Shown here one piece after another: positions 22,230 through 34,045 of a stretch of 64,000 nt of DNA. The stretch's first letter is position 1, and each line of letters opens with the position of its first letter. This stretch comes from Platycnemis pennipes. Taxonomy: Eukaryota > Arthropoda > Insecta > Odonata > Platycnemididae. The notes below the pieces were generated by a model, which made no database searches, had not been told where the DNA came from, and was given only the letters and a program-made list of their open reading frames with translations. Both the position numbers and the translations under genes were made by a program. The DNA lies in contig OW121855.1 in assembly GCA_933228895.1 (NCBI GenBank), positions 70,952,698-71,016,697 of the forward strand, read 5' to 3'.

Positions 22230-23180
22230 TGAAAGGGGGTAGAAAGCCCTCTCAACCCTGCGCGAACCAACCCGACCCGGCACGTCAACCCGTCAGGGGC
22301 GCCGCTGTCTCCGTCGACCCGCGAGAGGGCTAATCGCGTTAGCGAGCTCGCCGAATGATGGCGGTATCGCTCGTTTATGAAACGTCGGCGGGAGAGTGGG
22401 GAAATGTATTGCGGCGACCCGCGGCCGGGATGAAGGGGGGGGGGGAATGGGATTGAAGAGTGAGAGGGAGAGAACATCGCTGCTGATGTTGTTGCTGTTC
22501 ATCGGACGGGAAAGCGATTGGTCCGAAACGCGCAAATGCACACGGGTCGGGATGGGCTCGTCTCTGTTGTCTCTGTTTGCCTCCCCCGGAGAGCAGGTCG
22601 CGCTGCTGTGTGCCGAGCTCATAATGCACGGATGACGATGCACACGTGAATCGGAGAGAGGGAAGTTCCCCCGCTCCGAGCGGACGGGGAGACGTGTGTT
22701 TGTGGTGCGCTCTGGCGTAACGGGGAGGAGTCCTGAGGGAGAGGAGAGGGAGGAGGAGGAGGTTCACGAATCAATTTTTCACGCTTAAGCTAGCTCGTGT
22801 TTACGCCCTGCACTTGTTGAGTGCGGGCGCGATGATTTTGAATCTTTTAAGGTTTAGCGAAGCGTTGGAGTCGACTCGCGGGGAGGTTTTCGTCGGATAG
22901 ACAACGATTGGGCACTAGAGTGGATAGACGAGTGATTAATTGAATAGACCCCACACCTCTTGCGTAGAATCTCTATTTCTATCGCGATGATTCAGCGAAG
23001 AGGTTTCATTCGCATCTTTCCGCCGAACGGATTTCCATCGCACGCGACCGAAACTCACTCACGTCACGGGCGTGAGTTTCGTCTTTCTCTGCCTTCACCC
23101 GCGAACGCGTGACCGCCTGCGTGTTTACATTGCGCGAGCGGACGATACGTGCGAGAACTACACGGATTCATCTCTCAATT
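22230..23180. promoter_or_regulatory. long CpG-rich region
   Basis: Almost 1 kb of high GC with dense CG, interrupted by G11 at 22434-22445 and a purine-rich block at 22660-22770. It contains a palindrome with a CRE-like core (23049-23081). All long minus frames here (116, 116 and 130 codons) are low-complexity. It looks like a regulatory region or an unrecognised 5' exon; no domain supports coding. Confidence 0.35.
23049..23081. promoter_or_regulatory. 10-bp inverted repeat around TCACGTCA
   Basis: CGAAACTCAC (23049-23058) and GTGAGTTTCG (23072-23081) are perfect complements. The spacer starts with TCACGTCA, a CRE/ATF-like site. It sits inside the CpG-rich region. Confidence 0.45.
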
Positions 23181-23184
23181 GATT

Positions 23185-24600
23185 AGATCATTGCTAGGAA
23201 CCGGGCATGCATTTGTGGCGGGGTCTTAAATTTTTAAACGAGTTATGGAAAATTAAAATTATGGAAAAGTTATCGTAAGTATTCTTCTATCAATGGTCGG
23301 ATCGTTCCGGTCAGCAGCGGTGGTTGCTCAACTTTGCTGTCGTCTAAACAATTCAAAATAAGAGGCTATGTCACTTTCCGGTCACGTGACATTTTATTAA
23401 ACATGTTTTTTTACTAAAATGTGCACGAATGTACAAGGCTACTATATTTCCTCGGAGCCAATAAATTATTCATTAAAACACTCAATTCACCTGTACTCAA
23501 ATATTAGAAGTTTTCCACGTTATTAGTTAGTTCCCGTGTGATTTCCTCATAACTGTTAGTACAATAATAAATGCTGACGGAGTCACGGGCGCCCCCAGCC
23601 TACTTCTAAAGATGCTTAACCTGGCCACGGTTCAAAATTCCCGGTGGATAAAAGGCGTCTGATACAGAGCATGTCGCCTCTCTGTTGAGTAGCCACAGAG
23701 CTTTCAGCAGAAAGTTTCCACCAGTTCCTCAACTGTTGAGTCTGCTGAATACAACCCTTGATAAGTTTGTGAAGGACTTCCTAATGCTATTCCCCACCCA
23801 CAAATGTCATCTCTAATCCTACTTTGCATCCAATTATCGCATGCCGTATCAAATACCTCGTTAAATCTTCAAACTCACTTCTCTGCATTAAGTCATTCAC
23901 ATGTATTTTTTTCCTTCTCTTACGCATTTATTTAACATTCCCCGGCGCAAAAATGTATAGAAGTTGAAGCGCATTTCAGAAAAGATATTGGTAAGCAGGA
24001 AATAAACTGGAATCATACTAGGTTTCACTGAACCGCGGCATAAATGGGAACGTGGGAAAGTGAATCTCCATTTTCCGTAGACGCCCTGAGTATCAAGGAA
24101 TCAAGGATAAATATGCTAAAATACTCACAATTTTAATAGGTGTTTTATCATAGCCCACTAGCAAATTAAGGAACTTCTTTTACGCATTAATACTTGAGGT
24201 CATTTTAAAGAATTAAAATAATTATGCGTTCACAGTATTAGAATTTATTACATATTTCTATATTAAATATCATAGTCGTAAAGCATCAATGTGTTGAAGA
24301 AGCGGATCAAGATGACGGAGTAGCGGATCACTGTTGTCATATTTCGCGTGACGTATCAGAGATGTGACAGAAAGCGTAGCGGTAAGCGAGGACCAATTTG
24401 GACACCATACCGGGGATTGAGCGCTTTGGATTGATCTCAGGTTAGAGGAAACGTAATTGAATTAATTCAAATATTCTCTGGTTCTTTACAATACCGATCT
24501 CAATTGGTACAGCAAACCGGTAGGATATTTAATTTAAGTAGTATGCTTCTTGATGATTTTTCCGTATTGATAACGATAGTGATAATGCGAAAGAAGAATC
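23185..24600. other. non-coding, no recognised feature
   Basis: AT-rich; GAAGCGGATCA / GTAGCGGATCA repeats near 24298-24330 are the only local pattern. No coding signal. Confidence 0.45.
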
Positions 24601-24639
24601 CATTATCCATTTCTTGAATTCCGCAACCGTCATGGATAG

Positions 24640-25175
24640 CTCTTTTAGGCGACCGGCACGGACACAGTGCTTTGGGGGACTCGCGGGATCGATCTGTTTA
24701 TCCGCGCGGGAGTTGACGCTACGCTGGAAGAGAGAACGAGTGCGTGGAGCGAAGGGTTGAAGGGTGCAGTGGGAAAGGGAGAGAGATAGGATGAAGAGTT
24801 CCTGTTCGGGTGTGCGACGATGATGAAAACCAACTCGCTAATTTGTCATAATGGTTATCGCATGGACTCGCGGTCGGGTGGGGAAACGAGATGAACTCTC
24901 AGTCAATACACCCGCCTCCTAATGAGCTCCATCTGTCTCCCGTTCCGACGGAAACAAGGAGATTTTTCCCGCCTCCATCCGCCAGCATCCATTTTGGGAG
25001 GGCGCGTCGAGCGTTGTGGATGAACCCTTTTTGGACGGCTGGATGCACATGCCACGAGGCATCCTCGTCTTAATCCATTGGGAGCGAGTGAGAAAGAGAG
25101 AGAGAGGGGGGGGGGGGGCTGAAAACAAAAGGAGAGGTGGGAGGATCTGGGATATGAATGAAAAAATGGAGAGAA
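24640..25175. promoter_or_regulatory. CpG-rich patch ending in G/A-rich run
   Basis: CG-dense at 24640-24740 and 24860-25075, then (GA)n followed by G12 at 25092-25118. The two 60-codon and 92-codon frames are unrecognised. Confidence 0.3.
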
Positions 25176-25179
25176 GCTG

Positions 25180-27500
25180 ATTTAAAGCCATTATCACCCA
25201 AGGTTATGAAGATTACCCATCCAATGGTTTAGTTTTACAAGTTAATTTAACGAGCTAAATATAAGAAGTATATTGACGACTAAATTTCGCTCAGCATTCT
25301 GTGAAAAATTTGCATTATGTCATTAATTAACTCGTGTGTCATTTGAATGTATTAGTTAAAACATTCTAAAATTTGTAATTATTTCCAATACAGAAATCAA
25401 GGTCCATTATAATATGTGTATTTCCACTAAAATCTGCTCTTTACACGTTTTTTGCTCTAATTCCATTAATTGAGCTGTGTTTATTAATGTACCGAGTTAC
25501 GTAGGTAAATGTATACAGTAATTTATGTATTTAATGCTTTATCTATGTCAATTGTGATTCACATTACAGTAACTATTTTCATCGCTCTTTTGTAAATAAT
25601 AATTTATGAGAATTGCTTGGTTATAACTTATGCATTTACGGTGTCTTATACGGATATGGTATAGGCTTATTACACTTTGATATGTTTTCTAAGCTAACCA
25701 CACTGTATATAATTGGTTCATTTAGGGGTATTTTACTCGGAGCAAATAAACTTATTATTTTATTATTAGATGGAAATACTTACGAAAGAAACACTTTCCA
25801 AGCAGTGATATAAAAGATTCATTGTGGGATTATGCCGGTGCTATGAACAGTGGTGTATGTTATTTATGGGAAAATGAGCTTATGAAATTTTAAAAGAGAA
25901 GCTCTTGATAGTCATTGCATGGCGGTTGAATGAAAGTAATTAAACGTACAAGTAGCTAGTAATAAAAAATAAACAATAGCAAAACATAGGGACGGTTAAA
26001 AAAGAAAAGAGACAATTGGGTACATGCTTAAAATGCTATGCAAAATGACCTTGATGTAGATAACACAACTAACATCATATGATCTGTTTTCTCGACCTCT
26101 TATTTTAATATAAATATATTTTTTTAAATCAGAAGTTTAGATCAATTAGAATAAAAAGGTCAAAACTTTTTCCGACGTTTCGGATATTTATGTATGCATA
26201 TTCAGGGCTTCAAGTTTTTTGGTATTTGATACTACTAGCATCGATAAATAAATGTCTTATTAATATTCCTAAAATTGTATTCCCCAAAATAATAATGAAG
26301 TTAAATATGAGGAATAAAATTAGAATATTACAATAACGAATCTGTTAATTCATTACTATAGACTATATAAATTTAATTGCTTTCAATATTACCTCGCACA
26401 TTTGGGTCAAATATACTGAAATCAATGCACTCCGCTAAGCATTTGTGATGACTTTCTCGCAGGTATTAAAATCATTGAATTAAGCTTCATTGCATAGGAA
26501 ACTGCTCTGTTTACTATGCGAATCGATTTAACCTAAGAGTAGAAGCGCTTGTAGCAAAGTCGCTAAATATTAGTATGAATTTGCCCACATACCTACTCAC
26601 ACTCACCTACATGTATGAGTGTTCAAATATTTGCGTAAACATGGAAATGCTCTCACTGGCAATGATGAATATACATGATTTAAAACAAACAAAAGATCAT
26701 GACGTTGAGGTACAGATCCTCAGGAAAATCATAGGTAAAATATGGGTCTGTGGTAGACAACTAACAAAAACGTTGGCCATATTCCACTGTCATATATTCT
26801 CTATAAATATCTGAAGTCACGTTCTATACATCCAAGAGACACTATTAGTTTTGAATAAAGCAGTGAATATTTTCAATGGGCGACGTAGTAAGGGTTATAG
26901 ATCATAATTAAAGGCAACCGAGAATGTGTATTCTTTCTTAGAAATCAAAGAAATTCTGCTAATTTGTTTACAATTGCGTACATATAACATTAGAGGTAAA
27001 CTAATAAAATATACCTAGTTTTAAAATAATAATATAATTCTATATAGATTTTACCTCTTCTGGTATGCGTTTTTTATTCTTCCAGATATTATGCAACAGA
27101 TAATATCTAGAGATTTATTTTTGGATAATAATACCCGATTTCTTCAAGAGAATCGTGAAAATAAGATCATTATTTCTATACATTTAAGCAAACGAGAGAT
27201 TATCGAAATATTTTCCAATATCTCTAGACTAAATGGGAAAGAAATTACATGTAAGTAATGGTTCATTTAATTTGAATGTTTCACTTGCATAGGTATAATT
27301 CAACGAAATAATCCCGACAAACACTACTCTTCCTTAAACTCTCGACGGGGAAATTCGATACTCAGAGGATCATTAGGAACCTACTGCAGGGATACCTCCC
27401 GAAGTACTCGGCCTTTTTCTTTGGGCTTTAGATTTTAGCAATCTGCCATTCAATCTGCACGATGCTTTACTTGCTGAGAGAAAGTGGGAGGAAAACAACC
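25180..27500. other. AT-rich stretch, probable intron or flank of the homeobox gene
   Basis: 2.3 kb of AT-rich DNA immediately downstream (in minus-strand sense) of the Phox2 exon. No exon matching the end of the homeodomain (WFQNRRAK) is present here on the minus strand. No repeat family is evident. Confidence 0.45.
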
Positions 27501-27525
27501 CAATGCGAGCAGGGGAAGACAAATA

Positions 27526-27561
27526 ACAACTAGATACTCTACCAATTAAGCTACCAAAACT
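27526..27561 (-). repeat. tRNA-like A-box fragment
   Basis: The minus strand reads GGTAGCTTAATTGGTAGAGT, resembling a tRNA D-arm/A-box. No B box sits at the expected distance, so it is a remnant of a SINE or tRNA pseudogene at most. Confidence 0.3.
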
Positions 27562-27910
27562 TTCTTCTCCCTTATGGATTTATAGATGAACTGAGGATTT
27601 CAAGAGCATCTCATCCTTTAGGCATCTAGAAACCCACAGGAGAGAAGAAATTCAAGGTCACTCAATGTTCAAAGAACCTGGTTGGAAATAAAGGCGTTCT
27701 GGGCTCGAGTCCCACTCAAATGTATTTTTTCAGAGGAAATTGTTCTATTGTGCAGATTTCTGATGTTTCAGCGGTGACTCCGCTAACTCAATATCCGTGC
27801 ACTATTGTCGAATTACGAGAGCCTCACGGAAAACCGGGAGAGTTTTTGACCCTAGATTTAATTTATTTGAAGTAGGAATTTATAAAGTTGGCAGGATCCA
27901 GCTAAACTCA

Positions 27911-28207
<297 letters not shown>

Positions 28208-28399
28208 TTAGAGAGCGAATCCACGCAAAAAAGAATAACGAAAAACAACGGACGCTCATACAAGCGATTAAATGAGTTAAGTGAAAAAAAGCACTGAAAA
28301 TATATTTCCAAATTTTCGGAGGCTTACTTGAAACGCAACTTCAAACTCTGAAATTAAGATGTGAGCATAATTGGGAAGTGGTAGGATTTTTCAGGAAAT

Positions 28400-28515
28400 G
28401 GAGAAAGAGTGGATTTAAATCCGGTGTCAGCATTAACCTACTATTAAAAAACAAGAGAGCATTGGTTTTACGTTCCATCAGACGGATGGATTACTGAAAT
28501 TAAATAACTCTCCAG
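28400..28515 (-). mobile_element. SINE family A fragment (body)
   Basis: The minus strand has CAGTAATCCATCCGTCTGAT (about 28495-28476), AACGTAAAACC and TAGTAGGTTAATGCTGACAC, then CGGATTTAAATCC. It is in the presumed intron just upstream of the Phox2 exon. Confidence 0.6.
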
Positions 28516-28832
28516 AATAAAATTAAGAAAGGGAACAACACATCGGGTACATCGATAAAAAATGTCTGCTAAAGTCGTAATTCGAAAAGTTTGGCGACTT
28601 TTTTGCAGTTATTTCAAAGAAAATTCGACAGTGAGATTGAAATGGCACTTGAGATGGCGTAGCCAGATTGCCTAAAAAATGAATACATTCATAATAAAAG
28701 AGATATTAGAGTAGACTCGCGGGGATATCCTAATTTAACTTTAATTTATAACATTAAGATAATTTGTAATGGTATGAGCATTATATAAATTCGATCTCTG
28801 TATTGTTTCGGGGTTTCTTCCGTGTCAGTTGG

Positions 28833-28880
28833 CTAGTAGACAACAGTTTCGCTGGCTCTCCTGCCAGCGTCTTCAGGTCG
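28833..28880 (-). ncRNA. hammerhead-ribozyme-like motif
   Basis: The minus strand gives CUGAAGA, one extra C, a perfect stem II GCUGGC / GCCAGC with loop AGGAGA, then GAAAC UGUU GUC. This supplies the GAAA box, a 2-bp stem III and the GUC cleavage triplet. The extra C after CUGANGA is shared with the 13.8 kb motif. Stem I pairing is weak here, so activity is doubtful. Confidence 0.4.
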
Positions 28881-28890
28881 AAGGTTTAAT

Positions 28891-29080
28891 GTTGTCTACT
28901 AGCTGTTGTAGTCTACTAGCTGTTGTAGTCTACTAGCTGTTGTAGTCTACTAGCTGTTGTTGTCTACTAGCTGTTGTTGTCTACTAGCTGTTGTTGCCTA
29001 CTAGCTGTTGTTGTCTACTAGCTGTTGTTGTCTACTAGCTGTTGTCTAATAGCTGTTTAATGTTGTCTGCTAGCTGTTGC
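28891..29080 (+). repeat. 17-bp minisatellite
   Basis: About ten tandem units of CTACTAGCTGTTGTAGT / CTACTAGCTGTTGTTGT, with single-base variants and two shortened units at the right end. The unit matches sequence adjoining the inverted arms (CTGTTGTCTACTAGC), so it appears to have been amplified from the element itself. Confidence 0.9.
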
Positions 29081-29439
29081 TAAAATTAAAACTGTTGTCT
29101 ACTAGCCAACTGACGCGGAAGAAAACCCGAAACAATGCAGAGATCAAACCATCACCGCGGAAATCTTCGTTCTAATATTATATAAATTCTTTTATAATTT
29201 AGCATTCTCACTATTTTCACTCAATTTTAATGCTAAGGAAAGTAGTCACTAAAATATTTTAAAACCGTACTTCTACTGCGGTAATTTTGCTTTCCGAAAG
29301 CTTAGACAATTTGTGAGAGAAAACAGGATTTTTATACCCGGTGTGCAAGCATATCCATTGAAGTGGAATTTCTCTACTCATTTGACTCGCACGACAGAGC
29401 CAACCCCCTCAAAAAACTCCCACCGTGATTCTCTTGTGG

Positions 29440-30385
29440 AAATAACTATTTCGATTAATATGGAAAGGAAACGCGAGGATAGTCGCGCGGTCGCGGTTGG
29501 CTTAATATTCATCATCCACCGGCTAGGGAGGCCAATGGGGAAGTGAATCGGGCGCGGGCATTAAAGCCAATAATCGCGGCCGGGGAATCCGGTACAAGTC
29601 CCCGCCACTCCAATTGTTTTCGCGCAACCGAATCTCTCCAGCGAGATTATACGACGACCTCGTCCCATACTTTTTAATTTACGTCATGGCTTATTCAACC
29701 GACACTATCACTTCCGCCGGAGTGCCCGAAAACCCGGCCACGACCTGCGGGAGGAAAAAAATGACGAAATAAAAATCCAATCATCCCTCAAGGGTTACTC
29801 CTGCGGGCGCTTTTCGGGGAAGAGAGGCTTAAAGACAATTTCCAATCATTGCCTCTCTCTCACTCCCAACCGTGTTGAGCGGGAATGGAGGGAGGGCATA
29901 AGCGGAGAAACAGCAGCGCAGCGCAATATCGTGCGGGCGCAAGAGAGGAACCGGAGCGATAACGGCACCATAAAAATTTCGCGCGGTGGAGAAGTGTTTT
30001 GCTTCGCTTTCGCACGCCATCCCCCAACTCTCTTCCCACCAGCTCGCCGTTCCTATATCTTCACGTCCCATCCTCCACTTTCCCAACACATACTCGCTCG
30101 AACACATCCGAACGAGAAACAAAAGCATGTCGAAACACACAAAGGTCACGCACACAGGTTCAAGAGAGTGCAGAGGGGGGCGCAACGTTCTTTAATGAAT
30201 ACCATCCTCTCGCCCTCCCGCCTACCCTCCCCGCATAAAGTCGTGAAAGCATTCGTTCCCGCCGCAAAACAACCACCGAGCGCCCGCCGCCGTTTCCTTT
30301 TTTTATCCCCTTCAATCCACTCGCACGCACACATACATTCCGTTTCTCACACTTCACCACCTTTCTTTCTAGCGTTTCCGGGCAA
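29440..30385. promoter_or_regulatory. CpG-rich intron patch with C/T-rich tail
   Basis: GC-rich, CG-dense sequence at 29440-29960, about 1.3 kb upstream of the Phox2 exon. It contains TAAT and CCAAT motifs (TTAATATTC near 29501, CCAATAATCG near 29567), passing into a C/T-rich island at 29995-30380. It is free of the interspersed repeats seen around it. It could be an intronic enhancer; the open frames are unrecognised. Confidence 0.3.
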
Positions 30386-30639
30386 AAATATGAAAAAATT
30401 CAAAAATTCATTAGGCATTTGACTTAACTGACTTAATTGACTATGTTCCATTTAACACAAATACACCCATATTCATTGATAGACCACATCAGGGATCGGT
30501 AAACTTCAGAAGTACGAGCCAAACCTGTCTCAAGTAGTGATTTAATAAATTTTTGCGAGCCATTTATATATGATTTTCAAAAAACATGAAAATTTAAGGT
30601 AGTTTTATTACAAGTTTAAGTATAAATTACGTATATCTC

Positions 30640-30725
30640 TCTTTATCATCGGTCAACAATCCTATGATTGGTTTGATGCAGCCCTCCACTCGATTCTCCT
30701 ATCGGCCAACCTCTATATACATTAA
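30640..30725 (-). mobile_element. RTE-like LINE 3' end
   Basis: The minus strand reads GAGGTTGGCCGATAGGAGAA, TCGAGTGGAGGGCTGCATCA and AACCAATCATAGGATTGTTG, then GACCGATGATAA. It is close to consensus and ends in a short tail. Confidence 0.8.
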
Positions 30726-30729
30726 AATA

Positions 30730-32600
30730 TTCACTCAAAAATTGCTCTCTTATTGGTTTGCGTGTTTCCTGAGGAAATTTTTGACCCAGATGCCCAGTTT
30801 TTAAACAGTAAGTTTTTTATTGAAAACACAATTCATCGTGGGTTTCAGTAATCGATTGTACGATATGTTAACTTCATTACCGAACTCCAATATTTGCCAT
30901 TTAAAGAAGCTACGATAGTTTTTATTTTGACTGTCAATTCCAACTCCGAGGTACATTTCCTTAGCCTAGATGTGCTCTAGAGATCCATAGATGCTGCTCG
31001 ACAGCCATATGTGGCTCTCGAGCAGTACTTTGTCAACGCATGGACTACATGGAAGCAATAAATATTATTTTTATAAGACCTGAAGACGCCGTGAAAACAA
31101 TTCTGAATACAAGATCAAAGACCGATTACATCTCAAGACTAGACCTCCAAACACGGAGATGACTTAGAATTGAAGAACATCAAAAATAATTAAATCATGC
31201 TGTTTTATTTGCTGGTAGTTTTTGTTTTTATTTAAATCACTGACAATTCAGTATTGAAACAGAAGAATTAGGTGATAAGCGCCATTTAGATAGGTCATTG
31301 AGTATAGGTAAGATTTTCGAACGAAGGTTGAAGAGAACATTTGGAATATTAACGCAGTATTCTATCCACCACATCAACCCTAGCACACAAACCTGACATT
31401 TTTTCCATTGGTATAGGCTGCCAAGAATTTTCAATGATGAATACACGCATTAATTAGCCTTAGGGTACGAACAAATCAATTTTTACTTACGGAAGATTGG
31501 AGTGTGAATGCATCATAGATAGCGAGAAATGTCTCAAGTATTTAATAATTTGAACATACATATGATGTATGCTCAAATGAGAAGAGACTGGCAATCCAAT
31601 GGCAGAGACGAGTGGATTATTTAAGAAATTAAAGCTGCCGGAGGGATTGAATTTGGAAAGACAGGAATGAAACGTCGTCGGTTGGACGGGATTAACTATT
31701 CAAAGAACAAAAGAACTTCCAGGAAAAGAAAGCTGGGGCTGCTAGATAATAGGATAGTTTTACATCGAAAGCAACATGGTTTTGATTAAAGATCGATAGC
31801 AACTTCTCTTATCGACTGTTACTATGGCTTTCATGACAGATCCTATTTTGCCACATGCATACTTATAATAATTCCAATCTTCCTTGATTACTTAGCACCT
31901 CCATATTACTAAGTCTTAGGAGTTTAACTGACTGTAGGACAGTTTTCTCTCAACTTAGCCCCAAAAAGGACCTAGTATTATTGTTATTAATTCGTTATAT
32001 TGTAATTCGTTGTATTGTAAACTATTATTATATGTTTTAATTCGTTACATTTTAATGCCATATTATCTTCATATTATCCTTTCATGTCCACATCATCGAC
32101 CATAAGCATCGAGTATTTGGGGTTGAATTAGAAAAAATAGTCAAATCCCATGCAGAAAAGCTGTCGATGAACATTGCTATGGTCAACGGTTTTTGATTGC
32201 TTCAATTAAGGGGGAATGATGTATAAGAGAGTGAAAAGGAGTGAATAGAGATTTTGAACACCAAGTATAGCATATGTGAATACCGTGTTTTCTGAGTACA
32301 TTAGATTTAACAATGACATATGAAGTTCATTTGCTAACAACATTGCTTTACCGTCGATATTGCACACCTGGTGCAGATAATCCCCAACCACATTATCTTG
32401 TGGTGCTTGCAGGTAAGACATGCACACGATAAATGCCGAATCTAATTAGTCACGGGACTGATTTGGAAATTTAATACGTTTTTGCTTTGCGCTAAAACGT
32501 CAGAGAAAAATCTTTCAGTCGCAGGATCTATTGACTATTGATGGCGACGATAACCGTAAGGAAGAAGTTCAGACATGGCATTGAACGGGGATAGATGAGG
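30730..32600. other. AT-rich non-coding stretch
   Basis: Near 31985-32060 the word AATTCGTTATATTGT recurs three times with drift, suggesting a decayed LINE 3' tail. No gene is recognised. Confidence 0.4.
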
Positions 32601-32639
32601 ATTATTTTTCCCGAGAGCCGGGAACAGAATCCACATTGA

Positions 32640-32960
32640 CGGCGGTGAAAACTGCAAGAGCGTCCCCATAAAACAGACACTTATCCGCATCTCCACCCAG
32701 AGCAGTCCGACTCCTTTCGAAATCGACATCGCCACGGTCGAAAGCGAACGAGCACTCCCTCCCCTTTTTATTTCTCAACCGGAGAAGATCGAGACTTTTC
32801 ATTTTACGATCCCCAAACACGTCGCCCGGAGTGCATGTTAGTCGCCGTGAGGGAAAGCGCTGTTCGATAACCGTTGCAGGGGAGAAACGAAACGGGAGGA
32901 AGAGAGAGAGAAAAAGAGAGAGATGGAGGAGAAAATAAAAGGAATTACGGGAGGGAAGGC
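32640..32960. other. GC-moderate patch with purine-rich end
   Basis: CG-containing sequence to about 32880, then GGGAGGAAGAGAGAGAG and a purine-rich run. Minus frames of 66 and 72 codons are unrecognised. Confidence 0.3.
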
Positions 32961-33158
32961 GTTTCAGTCCTCCGATGGAATAATAACGTGCGTCAAAGCT
33001 ACGAGAGGAAAGAGATATATCGATAGATAATTCAAGTAAAATAATAACAATTGACAGTTAACAATTAACAGTTGTTCAAGACAGATTTATAAGAATACTC
33101 ATAAAAGGTTAATTATAGGTATATATAATTATCTTATTATATATTAATATTATTATTT

Positions 33159-33360
33159 TTAATATACATTGATTAAAGTTTTTAGGTAATCGGGTTCACT
33201 CTCCAAGGTGTTACTTTGTGAGCGCAAGCGAAGCTTAAATGTTGCAAGTGAAGGTGTATTTCTCACATGGGATGGTAGTGAGTTCCATTGGTATGTAAAG
33301 CTAATATAGAACGAATTTCGGAGTGTCTCAGTTGAATAGTGGGGTATCACCAGGGCTGCT
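33159..33360 (-). mobile_element. LINE remnant, reverse transcriptase C-terminus
   Basis: The minus-strand frame reads IPHYSTETLRNSFYISFTYQ, WNSLPSHVRNTPSLATFKLR and LRSQSN. The pattern of a short run, then WNSLP, a charged residue pair and (P/T)SLATFK is the classic C-terminus of CR1/L2/Jockey-type non-LTR reverse transcriptases. Only this tip is left. Confidence 0.7.
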
Positions 33361-33419
33361 CACCCCTAACAGGCCTGGTGTTAAGAAAGACAGAAATATT
33401 TAGCTAGGTAACTGGGTAG

Positions 33420-34045
33420 CCCAGCATTCAGTATTTTATATAGGAGGGAGGCAGCTAGAGAAAGAGAGCGAGAGAGGATGGTGTACAGAAAGAGATGAGG
33501 TGGGAGCGAGAGAGATTGCCGTATGCACTACAGACGTGGAGGAATGAGGGTGGGATATGTCGTGGAGTCCGCCATTTTCAGCCGTATCGATCGTCATTTT
33601 CCCCTCCTCCTCCCCTTATTCCCTCCCCTACTCTCCCCGCCACCTCCCCGGCCCCGCCCCCACGCTCCCCCAACCTCTCTCCCTTACCCACAATCCCCCA
33701 TTCCCACCCACCCACCCTCACTCTCACTCGCTTCCTCCAGTCTGCTTCCAAAGCACCCCCTTCCTCCTCCCAAGGCTCTCTCCTACCCTCCGCCACACAC
33801 GGGGAGGGAAGGGAGAGAGAGGGTGGTCGGGAACGAGAACGGAGGGGACGTCGGGAAGGTTGCATGACGACGTCGGGAGGGGTGGATGGCTGCGATGCTA
33901 TGTGATGGCGGACGGAAGAAGTGCGGGGGTGAATTGGAACTGCGTTACCCGACCGCACTGGGAGAGAGGGAGGTGGGAGGAATGAGGAGGGGAGAAAGCG
34001 TGGAAAGGAAGAATAGGTGACGTGGACGAGGAAGCATGAGGTTAA
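33420..34045. repeat. purine / pyrimidine / purine strand-switch island
   Basis: The upper strand is G/A-rich at 33440-33555, C/T-rich at 33590-33790 and G/A-rich at 33795-34045. The C/T block and the following G/A block are partly complementary in composition. Several overlapping frames up to 162 codons are Pro/Ser/Arg low-complexity products. Confidence 0.6.

Larger units (their letters stand above)
28791..29147. mobile_element. Penelope-like inverted repeat element
   Basis: The left arm 28791-28850 and right arm 29088-29147 are inverted copies matching at 55 of 60 positions, with the sequence GGCTAGTAGACAACAGTTT at their inner ends. Between them lie a hammerhead-like motif and a 17-bp minisatellite. 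Head-to-head pairs of truncated copies are common for Penelope-like elements. No coding sequence remains. It sits in the presumed first intron of the Phox2 gene. Confidence 0.6.

Noticed and set aside
22831..22865. Possible extra Penelope-like end (TTTGAATC-TTTTA-GG word shared with 13.72 kb)
   Set aside because: Similarity covers only about 24 bp and the CTTCTCGGGT core is missing; chance cannot be excluded.
27702..27713. GGCTCGAGTCCC as a pol III B box
   Set aside because: No A box at the right distance on the plus strand and no SINE body follows.
28891..29080. CRISPR-like array
   Set aside because: The units are head-to-tail 17-mers without unique spacers, so this is a minisatellite in a eukaryotic context.
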